The notes beneath the pieces are model-generated. The model made no database searches. It saw only the letters and a list, made by a program, of their open reading frames with translations, and was not told where the DNA came from. Source: CAKMMH01 sp927798255 (GTDB lineage: Bacteria > Bdellovibrionota_C > UBA2361 > CAKMMH01). Taken from it: DNA of 64,000 nucleotides. Location of the stretch: the NCBI GenBank assembly GCA_034180415.1, contig JAXFOK010000059.1:62001-126000 (forward strand), written 5' to 3'. Both the position numbers and the translations under genes were made by a program. Positions 54,576 through 63,897 of the stretch are shown in pieces. The stretch's first letter is position 1. Each line of letters opens with the position of its first letter.

Positions 54576-55793
54576 TTACTCACTAGCACTATATAAATAA
54601 TCATTAAAAATATCCTTAGCATTCAATATCTTATATGTACCATCATCATTTTTACTAGTAGTTTCTTTTAGCCTATAAGCATTTTCGCCGCAAGTATAAC
54701 AAGTATTATTATAAAAATGCGTACAAATACACATTTTATCGCTAATTGGTTCATTTGATTTTTTTTCTAAATACTTTTTATAAGCTTCAATATACTGACA
54801 TGTCCCCTCTTTTGAAAGCATATATCCAAAAAGCTCACATTGAGGAATAAGTGTTCCTGACATACAAGGACTAGATTTTAACATTCGCATTAAATATCCT
54901 GTTGGTGAAAGCTTATTTACAACTATATCTTCTTTTTCAGCTTTAAAATATTTCTGTTTAACATTATCTGGAAGCGCGCACTCTTTTGACACAACAAATC
55001 TTGTAGCGACTTGCACTGCGTTTGCTCCAAGCTGGATAAATTTTGTAGCATCACTTCCGGTAAAAATTCCACCAGCTACTATGATAGGAATTTGAAGTCC
55101 TTCTAATTGAAGCAAATTTTTAACATCTTCTAAAATAGACTCTAATTTATACTCTTTGTAATCTTCTCCAAATCCTAAATGACCTCCGGCAAGCGGCCCT
55201 TCAATAACAATATAATCAGGTATTCTATTTACACGTTTTGCACTTCTTAAAAATACTTTAAGCGCTCTATCACTTGAAACTATAATTCCAATTTTTGCGT
55301 CATAAAATCTTTTATTATCCTTGATAAGTCCAAGGCTTGACATATGAACGCCTGCAGAAAGAGTAATTCCATCAACTCCTGCATCAAGAGCTGCATCTAA
55401 TCTTGATTTTAAACTCCCTATAGGATCTCCCATAGTAAGTTTTTCCATTACATTTACAAAGATTGCACCACTTCCTTTTTTTCTCTCCATGACGCTAGAA
55501 ATATATTGTTTCTGTGCATTATAAACTTCTTGCAAGTCAAATTTAATTTCTGATTTATCTAAATTTTGTACATTATATTTATATTTATTTAATTTTTCTT
55601 TTGAATAACTTGTTCCTAACTCTCTATCGCACACTGTAGGTAACATTGCATCAGATATATGCCCAATCCCCCCAAGCCTTGAAATTTCTAGGGCGAGAGT
55701 CGCATTAGAAATATTAACTCCCATACCACCAAGCATAATTGGAATATATAAATCTTTACCTAACGTCAATCTATAATTATCTAACTTATCCAT
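54576..55793 (-). CDS. FabX-like flavoprotein (nitronate monooxygenase family)
   Basis: A TIM-barrel flavoenzyme of about 405 residues from MDKLDNYRLTLGKDLYIPIM. The PIMLGGMGVNISNATLALEI opening, IEGPLAGGHLGFG, VAGGIFTGSDATKFIQLGAN and VQVATRF match the NMO/FabK fold. Six or more cysteines near the end (SSPCMSG, IPQCELF, GTCQ, CICTHFY, CYTCG) and the final GENAYRL match FabX of Helicobacter, which carries a [4Fe-4S] cluster and makes unsaturated fatty acids. An in-frame ATG at 55874 with AGGA upstream would add 27 hydrophobic residues; I prefer 55793 because the family begins there. Confidence 0.75.
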   Translation of the reverse strand: MDKLDNYRLTLGKDLYIPIMLGGMGVNISNATLALEISRLGGIGHISDAMLPTVCDRELGTSYSKEKLNKYKYNVQNLDKSEIKFDLQEVYNAQKQYISSVMERKKGSGAIFVNVMEKLTMGDPIGSLKSRLDAALDAGVDGITLSAGVHMSSLGLIKDNKRFYDAKIGIIVSSDRALKVFLRSAKRVNRIPDYIVIEGPLAGGHLGFGEDYKEYKLESILEDVKNLLQLEGLQIPIIVAGGIFTGSDATKFIQLGANAVQVATRFVVSKECALPDNVKQKYFKAEKEDIVVNKLSPTGYLMRMLKSSPCMSGTLIPQCELFGYMLSKEGTCQYIEAYKKYLEKKSNEPISDKMCICTHFYNNTCYTCGENAYRLKETTSKNDDGTYKILNAKDIFNDYLYSASE

Positions 55794-55940
55794 ACAGAGA
55801 AATTTTAGCAAAAAAATATTAAAAAAAATAGTATTAAAATTTTTAAGGATTAAGTTAACTAGTATTTTTATCATTAGATCCTGTTTTCAGGCGGCTAGTC
55901 ACTCTTTAAAATCTGACACCAAATCTAAGCAATCTGATTT

Positions 55941-56025
55941 TTAAGCCAGAAGCCAGAGACCCGCTACCTGAAGCCTGCTTTCTGAAACCAGATTCCGGCT
56001 TTCCCGTTTCCGGGGAATCTCTTTA
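55941..56025. repeat. Degenerate 7-bp periodic repeat, copy 3
   Basis: Units TAAGCCA, GAAGCCA, GAGACCC, GCTACCT, GAAGCCT, GCTTTCT, GAAACCA, GATTCCG, GCTTTCC keep a 7-base period. A weaker stretch extends back to about 55884. It lies between the FabX-like and phosphodiester glycosidase-like genes. Confidence 0.8.
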
Positions 56026-56046
56026 AATCAGTAAACAGAAAAATTT

Positions 56047-56859
56047 TTAATCTTGAACAAAAAGGCCTAAAGCAACTGGGATTTTATCATTTCCTGGTAC
56101 ATATCTAGCATTTACATTACTTACAATATTTGGAATTTTATTGCTTATGTAAATTTGCGCAGATCCTCCACCATCAAAATTAAGAGCATCTTTACAATTA
56201 ATTTCTTCAGAAACTAAAATATTTTTAAGGTCACTTAAACTAACCCCTGAGAATGTATCCATTGTAGAAAAAATAATTAACCTATTTTGATCATCTACAC
56301 ATACACCAGAACGCTTGCTATTTTGAAATGAATTTTTTGTTTCTAATATAGCATGATTAGCGACAAGCCTAGGTCCCGCTTGCACAGCTTCAAGAATCGA
56401 TGAATAGTCAATATTATTTCTTCCGGAAATTTTTATCTCAGTTCTATTTGCTTGAAATACCCCGGTGAGTGTATTACCTCCTTTATGCATCTTATTAAAA
56501 ACCTTACCTCGATTTATCACAAGTCCAAGTGCCTTTCCATATTCATCAAAAAAATTAGCATTAATGGCAATTATAGCATTACTTTTTAAAGCTAGCGTTT
56601 TTACATCTAAACTTTTTTCACCATACTCTTTTGAACGAATAACTTTAACATGATAATTTTTTAATGATGTCCTAATAAATAATAAATTACTTCCAAAAAT
56701 AGGATTACTTTTTACAGGAATCTCTTTCATTTCTAAATCAGGAGCTAAAGGAAACCAATCTTTTGCAAATGCACTATCTAAATTTAAAAAAGACAACATT
56801 AAAAGTAAAATTAAAAATTTTAATACATAGTGTAATGAAAGAAAATTTTTATACTTCAT
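56047..56859 (-). CDS. Exported phosphodiester glycosidase (NAGPA) domain protein
   Basis: A 270-residue secreted protein with a signal peptide (cleavage near AFA, residue 33). The domain has INANFFDEYGKALGLVINRG, QAGPRLV and LNFDGGGSAQIYI, all characteristic of NAGPA/YigE-like phosphodiester glycosidases, where the DGGGS loop forms the active site. Bacterial members act on cell-surface glycans or sporulation matrix; the substrate here is unknown. It may act on glycans made by the GT-C enzymes in the window. Confidence 0.85.
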   Translation of the reverse strand: MKYKNFLSLHYVLKFLILLLMLSFLNLDSAFAKDWFPLAPDLEMKEIPVKSNPIFGSNLLFIRTSLKNYHVKVIRSKEYGEKSLDVKTLALKSNAIIAINANFFDEYGKALGLVINRGKVFNKMHKGGNTLTGVFQANRTEIKISGRNNIDYSSILEAVQAGPRLVANHAILETKNSFQNSKRSGVCVDDQNRLIIFSTMDTFSGVSLSDLKNILVSEEINCKDALNFDGGGSAQIYISNKIPNIVSNVNARYVPGNDKIPVALGLFVQD

Positions 56860-56926
56860 AAATTTTACTTTATCATAAAAATCAAATAATTTAAAATAAG
56901 ATATACTATCTCTCTTATTTACTCTT

Positions 56927-59392
56927 TTACTCTACTATTTCAAAGGAAGCCTTACCTAGTATTAATTTTTTCTGATCAGGGATATTATCAAAATCAATAC
57001 ATAATTTAATTTTATGTGGATTTTGCGCAGCTAAACTTCCTTGAATATCTCTAATTATTCCTTCACCAAAATTTGGATGTCTAACCTTTAATCCAACTTT
57101 AACCTCATTAATAGCAAGTTTTCTAAAATTGCCTATACATTCACCTAATTTTTGATTACTAAGCTCCTGAGCAGAGCAAACCATATTTAACACATTTTGT
57201 TTGTTATATAATTTTTCTGCTCTTTTCTTTTCTAACTTTTTCTTAAACATTGACGGTAAGAAATCAAAATTTGATTTATCGTTATAATCAATATTTATAT
57301 CATATTCTAAATTTGAATCTTGAGTTTCATAATTACTAAACTTGTCATTTAAATAAGGTTCCTGATATTGGTAGTCAAGAAGCGTACTTGGAATATCATT
57401 TAAAAATCTTGATTTTATTCTTAATGATGACTCTTTATTATTTCCATACATTGAACGTTTTTTTGCATATGATAGATACAACTTTTTCATAGCTCTTGTC
57501 ATACCAACATAACAAAGGCGTCTTTCTTCTTCAATATCATCACTACTATCAAAAGATTTGGCATGTGGTACAAGCCCCTCTTCAAGGCCTGTAAAAAATA
57601 CAACTGGAAATTCTAATCCTTTTGCAAGATGCACAGTCATTAAAGATACTGTGTCTTGCAAATTCTCATCTTTTGCATTTTTTGATTCATAAGATTCATC
57701 GCTTCCTGAAAGCGAAACTTTGTCCATAAATACACTTATAGCTTTTTCATTATCGCTTTCACCATTTGCAATTGTTTGTGCATATGCTATAAGTTCTTGA
57801 ATATTTTCAATTCTACTTTCAGATGCGGGGTCATTTGATTCTTTTAAACGCTGCTTATAAGTAGAATCTTCATATATAGTTTCTAATAATTTTGGAAGTG
57901 ACACATCTTTAGAACGTTCCTTAAAGTTATTTATTAAATTTATAAAAGAATTTAACTTTGAATTATTTAACATTCTTGAAGCATCAAATAAACTTAAATT
58001 ATATTCTTTAGCTTTTTGCATTAAATTGTTTACTGTTTGCGTACCAATTCCCCTATTTGGTGTATTAACAACCCTCAAAAAAGATTGATTATCATTTTGA
58101 TTAATAACAAGTCTTAAATAGGAAATAATATCTTTTATTTCTTTTCTATCCCAGAATTTTAGCGTTCCATATATTCTATATAAAATCTTTTTGGACATTA
58201 ACGCTTCCTCAAGTGCACGGGATTGAGCATTAGTACGGTAAAAACAAGCAATATCTTTATATTTATATTCACCCGAATCCACCAATTTTTTTATCTCATT
58301 TGCGACAAACCACGCCTCTGAGTTTTCATCTAAAGAAGAATATAACGTTATTAGGTCACCCTTTTGTCCTGAAGTCCAAAGCTTCTTTTCCTTACGCGAT
58401 TTATTTTTTGCTATTATACTATTTGATGCCTCTAAGATATTCGATGTAGAACGATAATTTTGTTCAAGCTTTATAATTTTTGTGCCTTCAAAATCTTTTT
58501 CAAACATAGAAATATTTGAAGGTTTCGCGCCCCTAAATGAATAAATTGATTGATCATCATCGCCAACTACAAAAATATTCCTTCTCTCCTTAGCAAGCAA
58601 ATACATAATTCTATATTGTACTTCATTCGTGTCTTGAAACTCATCAACTAATATATAATGAAATTTATCTTGATAATAATTTAAAACTTCTTTTTCCTTA
58701 CTTAATAACTTATACGTATTTAAAAGCAAATCATCAAAATCCATTGCATTAAGAAGTTTTAACTGCTTTTGATACTCTTTATATACACCTGCTATAATCA
58801 ATTCTTGTTGAATTTTTGGTTGAAACTTATTAGAAATATTTATATTTGAACTATATTCATCTTCAAGAATAAAATTATTTTTAGCTTGACTTATTCGACC
58901 TCTTATATACTCAGAAGAATATTTTTTCTCGTCAATATTTTGATCTTTACATATTTTTTTTATTAGACTTTGGGAATCTTTCGTATCATATATCGAAAAA
59001 GAATTTTCATACCCTAAATACTCAGCATTACGTCTTAAAATTCTTACTGCCATAGCATGAAATGTGCAAACCCATAAAGAATTTGTTTCACCACCAAGAA
59101 GTGCGCCAAGTCTTTCTACCATTTCCGAAGTTGCTTTGTTTGTAAACGTTACTGCTAAAATTTGAGATGGATATACATGATGGTTTAACACTAAATTAGC
59201 TACCCTTCGAGTTAATACCCTAGTCTTACCACTCCCAGCTCCAGCTAATACTAAAATAGGACCATCTATATGAAGAACTGCCTCTTTTTGCTTTTCATTT
59301 AACTCATCTAAAAAACCGCTACTATTATTATTGTTGTTATTATCATCAAACAACCAAAACTCTTCATTGCTAAACAAAATAATTTCCTCCAA
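56927..59392 (-). CDS. pcrA: UvrD/PcrA-family DNA helicase
   Basis: An SF1A 3'-5' helicase of 821 residues. The Q motif is at LNEKQKEAV, Walker A is GAGSGKTR (51-58) and motif II is DEFQDTNEVQY. GDDDQSIYSFRGA, QNYRST and VHLAKGLEFP follow, ending with VGMTRAMKKLYLSYA. The C-terminus has a Tudor-like motif HPNFGEGIIRDIQG as in PcrA. A short asparagine run (18-23) precedes the helicase core. It acts in nucleotide-excision repair and plasmid/phage replication and is independent of the HelD-like helicase at 44890. Confidence 0.95.
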   Translation of the reverse strand: MEEIILFSNEEFWLFDDNNNNNNSSGFLDELNEKQKEAVLHIDGPILVLAGAGSGKTRVLTRRVANLVLNHHVYPSQILAVTFTNKATSEMVERLGALLGGETNSLWVCTFHAMAVRILRRNAEYLGYENSFSIYDTKDSQSLIKKICKDQNIDEKKYSSEYIRGRISQAKNNFILEDEYSSNINISNKFQPKIQQELIIAGVYKEYQKQLKLLNAMDFDDLLLNTYKLLSKEKEVLNYYQDKFHYILVDEFQDTNEVQYRIMYLLAKERRNIFVVGDDDQSIYSFRGAKPSNISMFEKDFEGTKIIKLEQNYRSTSNILEASNSIIAKNKSRKEKKLWTSGQKGDLITLYSSLDENSEAWFVANEIKKLVDSGEYKYKDIACFYRTNAQSRALEEALMSKKILYRIYGTLKFWDRKEIKDIISYLRLVINQNDNQSFLRVVNTPNRGIGTQTVNNLMQKAKEYNLSLFDASRMLNNSKLNSFINLINNFKERSKDVSLPKLLETIYEDSTYKQRLKESNDPASESRIENIQELIAYAQTIANGESDNEKAISVFMDKVSLSGSDESYESKNAKDENLQDTVSLMTVHLAKGLEFPVVFFTGLEEGLVPHAKSFDSSDDIEEERRLCYVGMTRAMKKLYLSYAKKRSMYGNNKESSLRIKSRFLNDIPSTLLDYQYQEPYLNDKFSNYETQDSNLEYDINIDYNDKSNFDFLPSMFKKKLEKKRAEKLYNKQNVLNMVCSAQELSNQKLGECIGNFRKLAINEVKVGLKVRHPNFGEGIIRDIQGSLAAQNPHKIKLCIDFDNIPDQKKLILGKASFEIVE

Positions 59393-59464
59393 TTATCAAA
59401 ATACATTTTGATTCTAAGAGTAATTAATTAAGAAAAATTTTTAAAGATTTTTAAATAATATTTT

Positions 59465-59563
59465 TTAATCATTAACTAATTTAATTCCTAACTCTTCACC
59501 TATCAAAATCACAACGTATACTGAAAGTAATAATATTAATGAAATTTCCAAGATATTTAACAT
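59465..59563 (-). CDS. 32-residue small membrane protein
   Basis: A very short gene with ATG at 59563 and AAGGAGAGG just upstream. The product reads MLNILEISLILLLSVYVVIL then IGEELGIKLVND: one transmembrane helix with an acidic end. The combination of a good ribosome-binding site, a plausible helix and a short distance from a perfect palindrome (59638-59655) supports it. The family is unknown; small KdpF-like peptides have this look. It lies between pcrA and the pseudokinase gene. Confidence 0.5.
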   Translation of the reverse strand: MLNILEISLILLLSVYVVILIGEELGIKLVND

Positions 59564-59637
59564 AAAACCTCTCCTTATCAAAAGTTATATATTTTAATTA
59601 TCCACTACAAATTAATCGAAAAAACACTTATCACCTG

Positions 59638-59655
59638 TTCTTTCTATAGAAAGAA
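59638..59655. promoter_or_regulatory. 18-bp perfect palindrome TTCTTTCTATAGAAAGAA
   Basis: A fully self-complementary 18-mer upstream of the small membrane peptide gene on the minus strand. The size and symmetry fit a dimeric repressor operator. No copy elsewhere in the window was noticed. Confidence 0.6.
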
Positions 59656-59704
59656 TATAGAATATCAATAGAAATGTCAATGTTTATTCTAGTTTTATTC
59701 TATA

Positions 59705-62047
59705 TTATTCTAATCTCTTTGCTATTAGCACTTTTAATAAGTCACTAGTTTCTGTTTTTCTCTTTTCTTCTAAAAATTTTTTATGCTTTTGGTTCTTTAA
59801 ATCAAGGTTAGAATACCCGATTGCTCTTGCCATTGGCTCAGGATGCTTAACAAGCTGCCAAATCTCATCTTCTGACAATTTTAAATCCTGATGACTTAAA
59901 TACCTACTAACCTCAAAATTAAACAAATCATCATTATTCTCTTTATTTCTAAACAATAGAATTTTTAAAGAAGTGACAATATCAGGCTTAGTAGATAAAA
60001 ATTTATCTATAACAGCATGTTGTTTATCACCTTCAATCAAAAATAATGACATTAAAATATACAATTGCTCACGAGATAATTTAGTATTACCTTGAGCAAT
60101 ATAATCTAACACCTTATTATTTAATTTTTTACTTGATTTTAAAACATCTGCTGCGCTTTGCCTTATCTCATTTGATGGATATGATAACAAATCAATATAT
60201 TGTAATAATTCTAATTGCTTCTTAGGCATTCTTCCAACAATAAAATTTAACACATCAAGCTTATCTATCCCTTTCCAATCATTTGTGTTAAAAAAATCAA
60301 TATATTCCTTTATAGGCTTTTTAAAATATTTATTAACAATCAAATAAAGCATATCAGCCTTAACTAACCCTTGATTTAACAAATCAAGAAGAATATACAG
60401 TTTCCCTCTTATAGCTATAGAATTTGTTATAGAATCGACAAAAAATCCTGAGATATTTTCCTCGTTACCACCAAGAACTAAAATACTACTTAACGCTCTA
60501 CTAGAAAGCTCACCTAAATTCTTTACCCCAAGAAGTGAAAGCTTCTTGTATGAGTCTCCATAAAAACTCGATAAATTAGACATATAATCAAGAGCAACTG
60601 CATCTAATTGACTATTTGTAGCATCGAGGTTCACACTTCCAGAAACTGCAAGTGCTATAGACGGATGAAGCTCTGAAAGAGTTTTTAATGGAACTTTTTT
60701 TTCTTCATATGTCACTAACTTAGCAAGACCTAGCCTTAACGCAGTATATCTATCATCATCTGTCAAACTACTTTCCCACAAAGGATTAAATATAGTCTTT
60801 AGTATTACGCTATCGACATACATCGAAGTTTTGCTATTATCAAAGGCAAAATTTACTATCACACTTTGCGCAAGTTTATCATTATCTAACGCTTGCTCTA
60901 ACACTTCCCTCATAAGCACTGCTTGATTTGTATTCCAAGAATATTCATACTCTGCAAGCTTTTCACCACCACTTCCCAAGCCAAAGCTCTTTAATCTATC
61001 CTTACCATAATATGCTATCATACCTAATAAAATAAAAATCAGAATATAAAGAAACATTGTGCTTGAAGAATTATCTTTAGTTTCTAATGGACGAAGTAAG
61101 TTTTGCTTATGCTTGACATGATAGTTTGCATTAGATTCAAAAGAATTATTAAGAAATTGATTAATATTATCATTTAAATTTTCATTTGAATTACTTGAAG
61201 ATATAATTTTACCTGATTTGATATCATTAGATACATTATTTAAAGAATTACTTCCTAAGCCTTTAGAAATACCTAAATTTTCATTTCCCTCATCATCTCC
61301 TTGATGACTTCCTTTTTTTATAAGGACACCACTTGAAAGTGGAGTATATAAATTTCTTTTTATTTCATTTACTTTAGAAATTGCAAGCGAAATATTATCT
61401 TTGTTTATAATATCGATAATTGGTTCAAGTAAATTACACTTTTTCTCATCAGCGATTTTCTTTATTAAACTCTTTAAACTTTTTATATCATCTTCTAGAG
61501 TAGGAAATTCATTATTTTTCGCAATAAATGCATATACAGGGTCAATTAAGATATATTTATTACCATCTAATACTATATTGTTAAGAGAAATATTTCCGTG
61601 ATATATTTCATTATCCCATAATATTTTTACATAATTTAAAATATCAATTATTACATCAAGAAAAGTAAAAATATTATTCTCATAATTATAAATTTCAGAT
61701 AATAAGTTATTTTTGTGATACAACTTCCTTTCAAACCAAAGTTGTTGTTCACAAATCCCAACAGACATCACAGCTGAAAGCTTGTCATTTTCAAGTTTTG
61801 AAAAAATTTTTCTAATTTTATCTAGCCTAGCCAAATCTTTTGTAAAACTAGGATACGAAAATCTGTATATAACATTTGTAGATAAATTAATAATTCTTGT
61901 ATCCCATTCATCTTGTTTAAAATTACATGAATAAATTTTTTCATTAGAATTTAATGATAAAAATTGAATATAATAATTAAATAAAACATTTTGTTCTATT
62001 CTTAATTCATTTTCACTTTGTAAATTTATATAATAATCCGTATTCAT
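59705..62047 (-). CDS. Transmembrane pseudokinase with helical-repeat extracytoplasmic domain
   Basis: A 780-residue protein. Residues about 1-215 look like a degenerate Ser/Thr kinase: HGNISLNNIVL (150-160) stands where HRDxxxxN is expected, so the catalytic Asp is Asn152, while Asn157 and Asp169 (LIDP in place of DFG) remain. A disordered Ser/Asn-rich linker (about 245-330) is followed by one transmembrane helix (about 331-347). The C-terminal 430 residues are helical with repeats resembling HEAT units (NEIRQSAADVL, MARAIGYSN). It probably senses or scaffolds. It sits 9 bases after ispG on the same strand. The kinase reading is inference. Confidence 0.7.
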   Translation of the reverse strand: MNTDYYINLQSENELRIEQNVLFNYYIQFLSLNSNEKIYSCNFKQDEWDTRIINLSTNVIYRFSYPSFTKDLARLDKIRKIFSKLENDKLSAVMSVGICEQQLWFERKLYHKNNLLSEIYNYENNIFTFLDVIIDILNYVKILWDNEIYHGNISLNNIVLDGNKYILIDPVYAFIAKNNEFPTLEDDIKSLKSLIKKIADEKKCNLLEPIIDIINKDNISLAISKVNEIKRNLYTPLSSGVLIKKGSHQGDDEGNENLGISKGLGSNSLNNVSNDIKSGKIISSSNSNENLNDNINQFLNNSFESNANYHVKHKQNLLRPLETKDNSSSTMFLYILIFILLGMIAYYGKDRLKSFGLGSGGEKLAEYEYSWNTNQAVLMREVLEQALDNDKLAQSVIVNFAFDNSKTSMYVDSVILKTIFNPLWESSLTDDDRYTALRLGLAKLVTYEEKKVPLKTLSELHPSIALAVSGSVNLDATNSQLDAVALDYMSNLSSFYGDSYKKLSLLGVKNLGELSSRALSSILVLGGNEENISGFFVDSITNSIAIRGKLYILLDLLNQGLVKADMLYLIVNKYFKKPIKEYIDFFNTNDWKGIDKLDVLNFIVGRMPKKQLELLQYIDLLSYPSNEIRQSAADVLKSSKKLNNKVLDYIAQGNTKLSREQLYILMSLFLIEGDKQHAVIDKFLSTKPDIVTSLKILLFRNKENNDDLFNFEVSRYLSHQDLKLSEDEIWQLVKHPEPMARAIGYSNLDLKNQKHKKFLEEKRKTETSDLLKVLIAKRLE

Positions 62048-62056
62048 AAATGTTTT

Positions 62057-63169
62057 CTATTCATTAATTAAATTTCTCAATTCTTTAACTACAACATTAA
62101 CAATTTCATCATAAGAAAAGCTCCCTTGAAGATTTCCTCTAACTTTTAAATTTACAAAATTAGGTGCGCACCATACTCCAATATCTGCATCATCACTTTC
62201 TCCTGGTCCATTTACCCTACATCCCATAACGGCTATAGTAAAAGACTCATCTTTGGCAAAACTTGTTGCCTCTTTTATACTTTTTGCCAAGTCAACAAGT
62301 TTATCAGTTTGCACTCTTGAGCATGATGGACATGAAATTATATTCAATCCTGTTGTCTTATAGGCATCTTTTGGTAAAAATTTTCCATTTTTAACATCTT
62401 CTATAATTTGATTTCCTACAGCGATTTCCTGATATTTTTCATCAAAAGGCACTGTAAGAGACACTCTTAAAGTATCACCTATACCTTTTGATAACAAATA
62501 TTCCATTGCGACCCTACTCTTTATCTCCCCCATAGGAAGCATTCCAGCCTCAGTAACTCCTAAATGTAATGGAACAAATGGATATAATTTTGAAAATTGC
62601 TCATTAATTTTTATTACCCCATAAGGATCAGAGCTTTTCAAAGATACCAAATAATCCTTAAATCCAAGACTTTCCATAATTTCTACGTGCTCACTTGCAG
62701 ATTTTATTGCGATATCCCCAGAATTTTCACCATTTTTTCTAAGACTTGGGTCAAGAGATCCAAAATTCACCCCTATTCTTATAGCGCAATCATTTTCACC
62801 TGCAATTTGCACAAGCTCTTTAACTTTATCCTTTACACTTTTTTCTTTTTCAATATGATAAAGATGTCCAGGATTATAGCGAATTTTTTGAACATATGGC
62901 GCCACATCCTTAGCAAGTACGTAATTTTCCTGTAAATCCACAGATAAATTAGCGTCTGTTTCTTTTCTAATTTCTTTTAAACTTTTAACATCTTCCTTAT
63001 TATCTACAGCAATCCTTATAATTTTTGCCCCTTTTTCTTGTAATTGATGAATCTGGCTCAAAGTTCTTTTGATATCACCTGTTTTTGATGAACACATAGA
63101 TTGGACTGCAACCTCATTTTTACCACCTAAAAATATACTTCCGACTTTTATTTCTCTTGAATTTCTCAT
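62057..63169 (-). CDS. ispG: 4-hydroxy-3-methylbut-2-enyl diphosphate synthase
   Basis: A [4Fe-4S] enzyme of the MEP pathway (GcpE). The 370-residue protein has VQSMCSSKTGD, GAKIIRIAVDNKEDV, the iron-sulfur cysteines in SCPSCSR, and VMGCRVNGPGESDDADIG. The compact length fits the bacterial short form. Together with dxs at 39611 it shows that isoprenoid precursors are made by the MEP route. The pseudokinase gene follows 9 bases downstream. Confidence 0.96.
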   Translation of the reverse strand: MRNSREIKVGSIFLGGKNEVAVQSMCSSKTGDIKRTLSQIHQLQEKGAKIIRIAVDNKEDVKSLKEIRKETDANLSVDLQENYVLAKDVAPYVQKIRYNPGHLYHIEKEKSVKDKVKELVQIAGENDCAIRIGVNFGSLDPSLRKNGENSGDIAIKSASEHVEIMESLGFKDYLVSLKSSDPYGVIKINEQFSKLYPFVPLHLGVTEAGMLPMGEIKSRVAMEYLLSKGIGDTLRVSLTVPFDEKYQEIAVGNQIIEDVKNGKFLPKDAYKTTGLNIISCPSCSRVQTDKLVDLAKSIKEATSFAKDESFTIAVMGCRVNGPGESDDADIGVWCAPNFVNLKVRGNLQGSFSYDEIVNVVVKELRNLINE

Positions 63170-63338
63170 TAAATACTCACCTAACTAATAAATTACATAA
63201 AAACATTATATTTTACTTGCTAAAAATCTTAATATTTATTTTAATATAAATTACTTATAAATTATATATACAAAGTTATTTTATTTATAAGTTATATTAA
63301 TATAATCATTTAAAAATTAAAAAAAGGAAAATTATAAA

Positions 63339-63872
63339 ATGTATTCTCCTGATGATATAAATAAGATTTTTGAAAACATCACTGAATATTATCAAGAACC
63401 TATAAGCATTGGCTCAAGATGTCAAAGTAATTATTTCTACAGAGTAGAAGATTTAAGTGAAGAAGATTTAAATATTTGTGCTGAACATGTAGCATATAGG
63501 ATAAAAAATGTTTTATCACCTCAAGAGCCACAATTATTCTTAAAACTACCAGGAGGATATAGTTTTTTTGCTGAAAGACTATACGCAGTTTATTCTGAAA
63601 TTATCCCTTGCACTGAAGAAATTGTTTTTGATCAGTATTTAAAAAGCAAAGCAGCAACAGGATATTTTGAAAAGTATAAAGGGTTTAACACTGTCTTAAT
63701 AACAGATGTTATCACAACTGCAAGATCTACCCTAGAAGCCCATACAAAATTATCATTAAAAGGAATTCCAATTTTATCTTGGGTTGCATTAATTGATAGA
63801 ACATTTGGTCCTGGCCCAGTTCCTGTAATTTCAGCATATACAGGCGGCCCTGTTATATTAAATAATTATTAA
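63339..63872 (+). CDS. Divergent phosphoribosyltransferase-like protein
   Basis: A 177-residue protein with a type I phosphoribosyltransferase fold signature: VLITDVITTARSTLEAH (about 118-134) stands where the PRPP-binding motif V(L/I)VDDVITTGxT is expected, with the second acidic residue replaced. The preceding SKAATGYFEKY resembles an orotate phosphoribosyltransferase loop. It lacks the usual flexible hood catalytic Lys that I could identify. AAAAAGGAAA precedes the start. PyrE or a regulator such as PyrR are possible. Confidence 0.7.
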   Translation: MYSPDDINKIFENITEYYQEPISIGSRCQSNYFYRVEDLSEEDLNICAEHVAYRIKNVLSPQEPQLFLKLPGGYSFFAERLYAVYSEIIPCTEEIVFDQYLKSKAATGYFEKYKGFNTVLITDVITTARSTLEAHTKLSLKGIPILSWVALIDRTFGPGPVPVISAYTGGPVILNNY

Positions 63873-63897
63873 TAAGAAAAAATTTTCATCGTGATAT

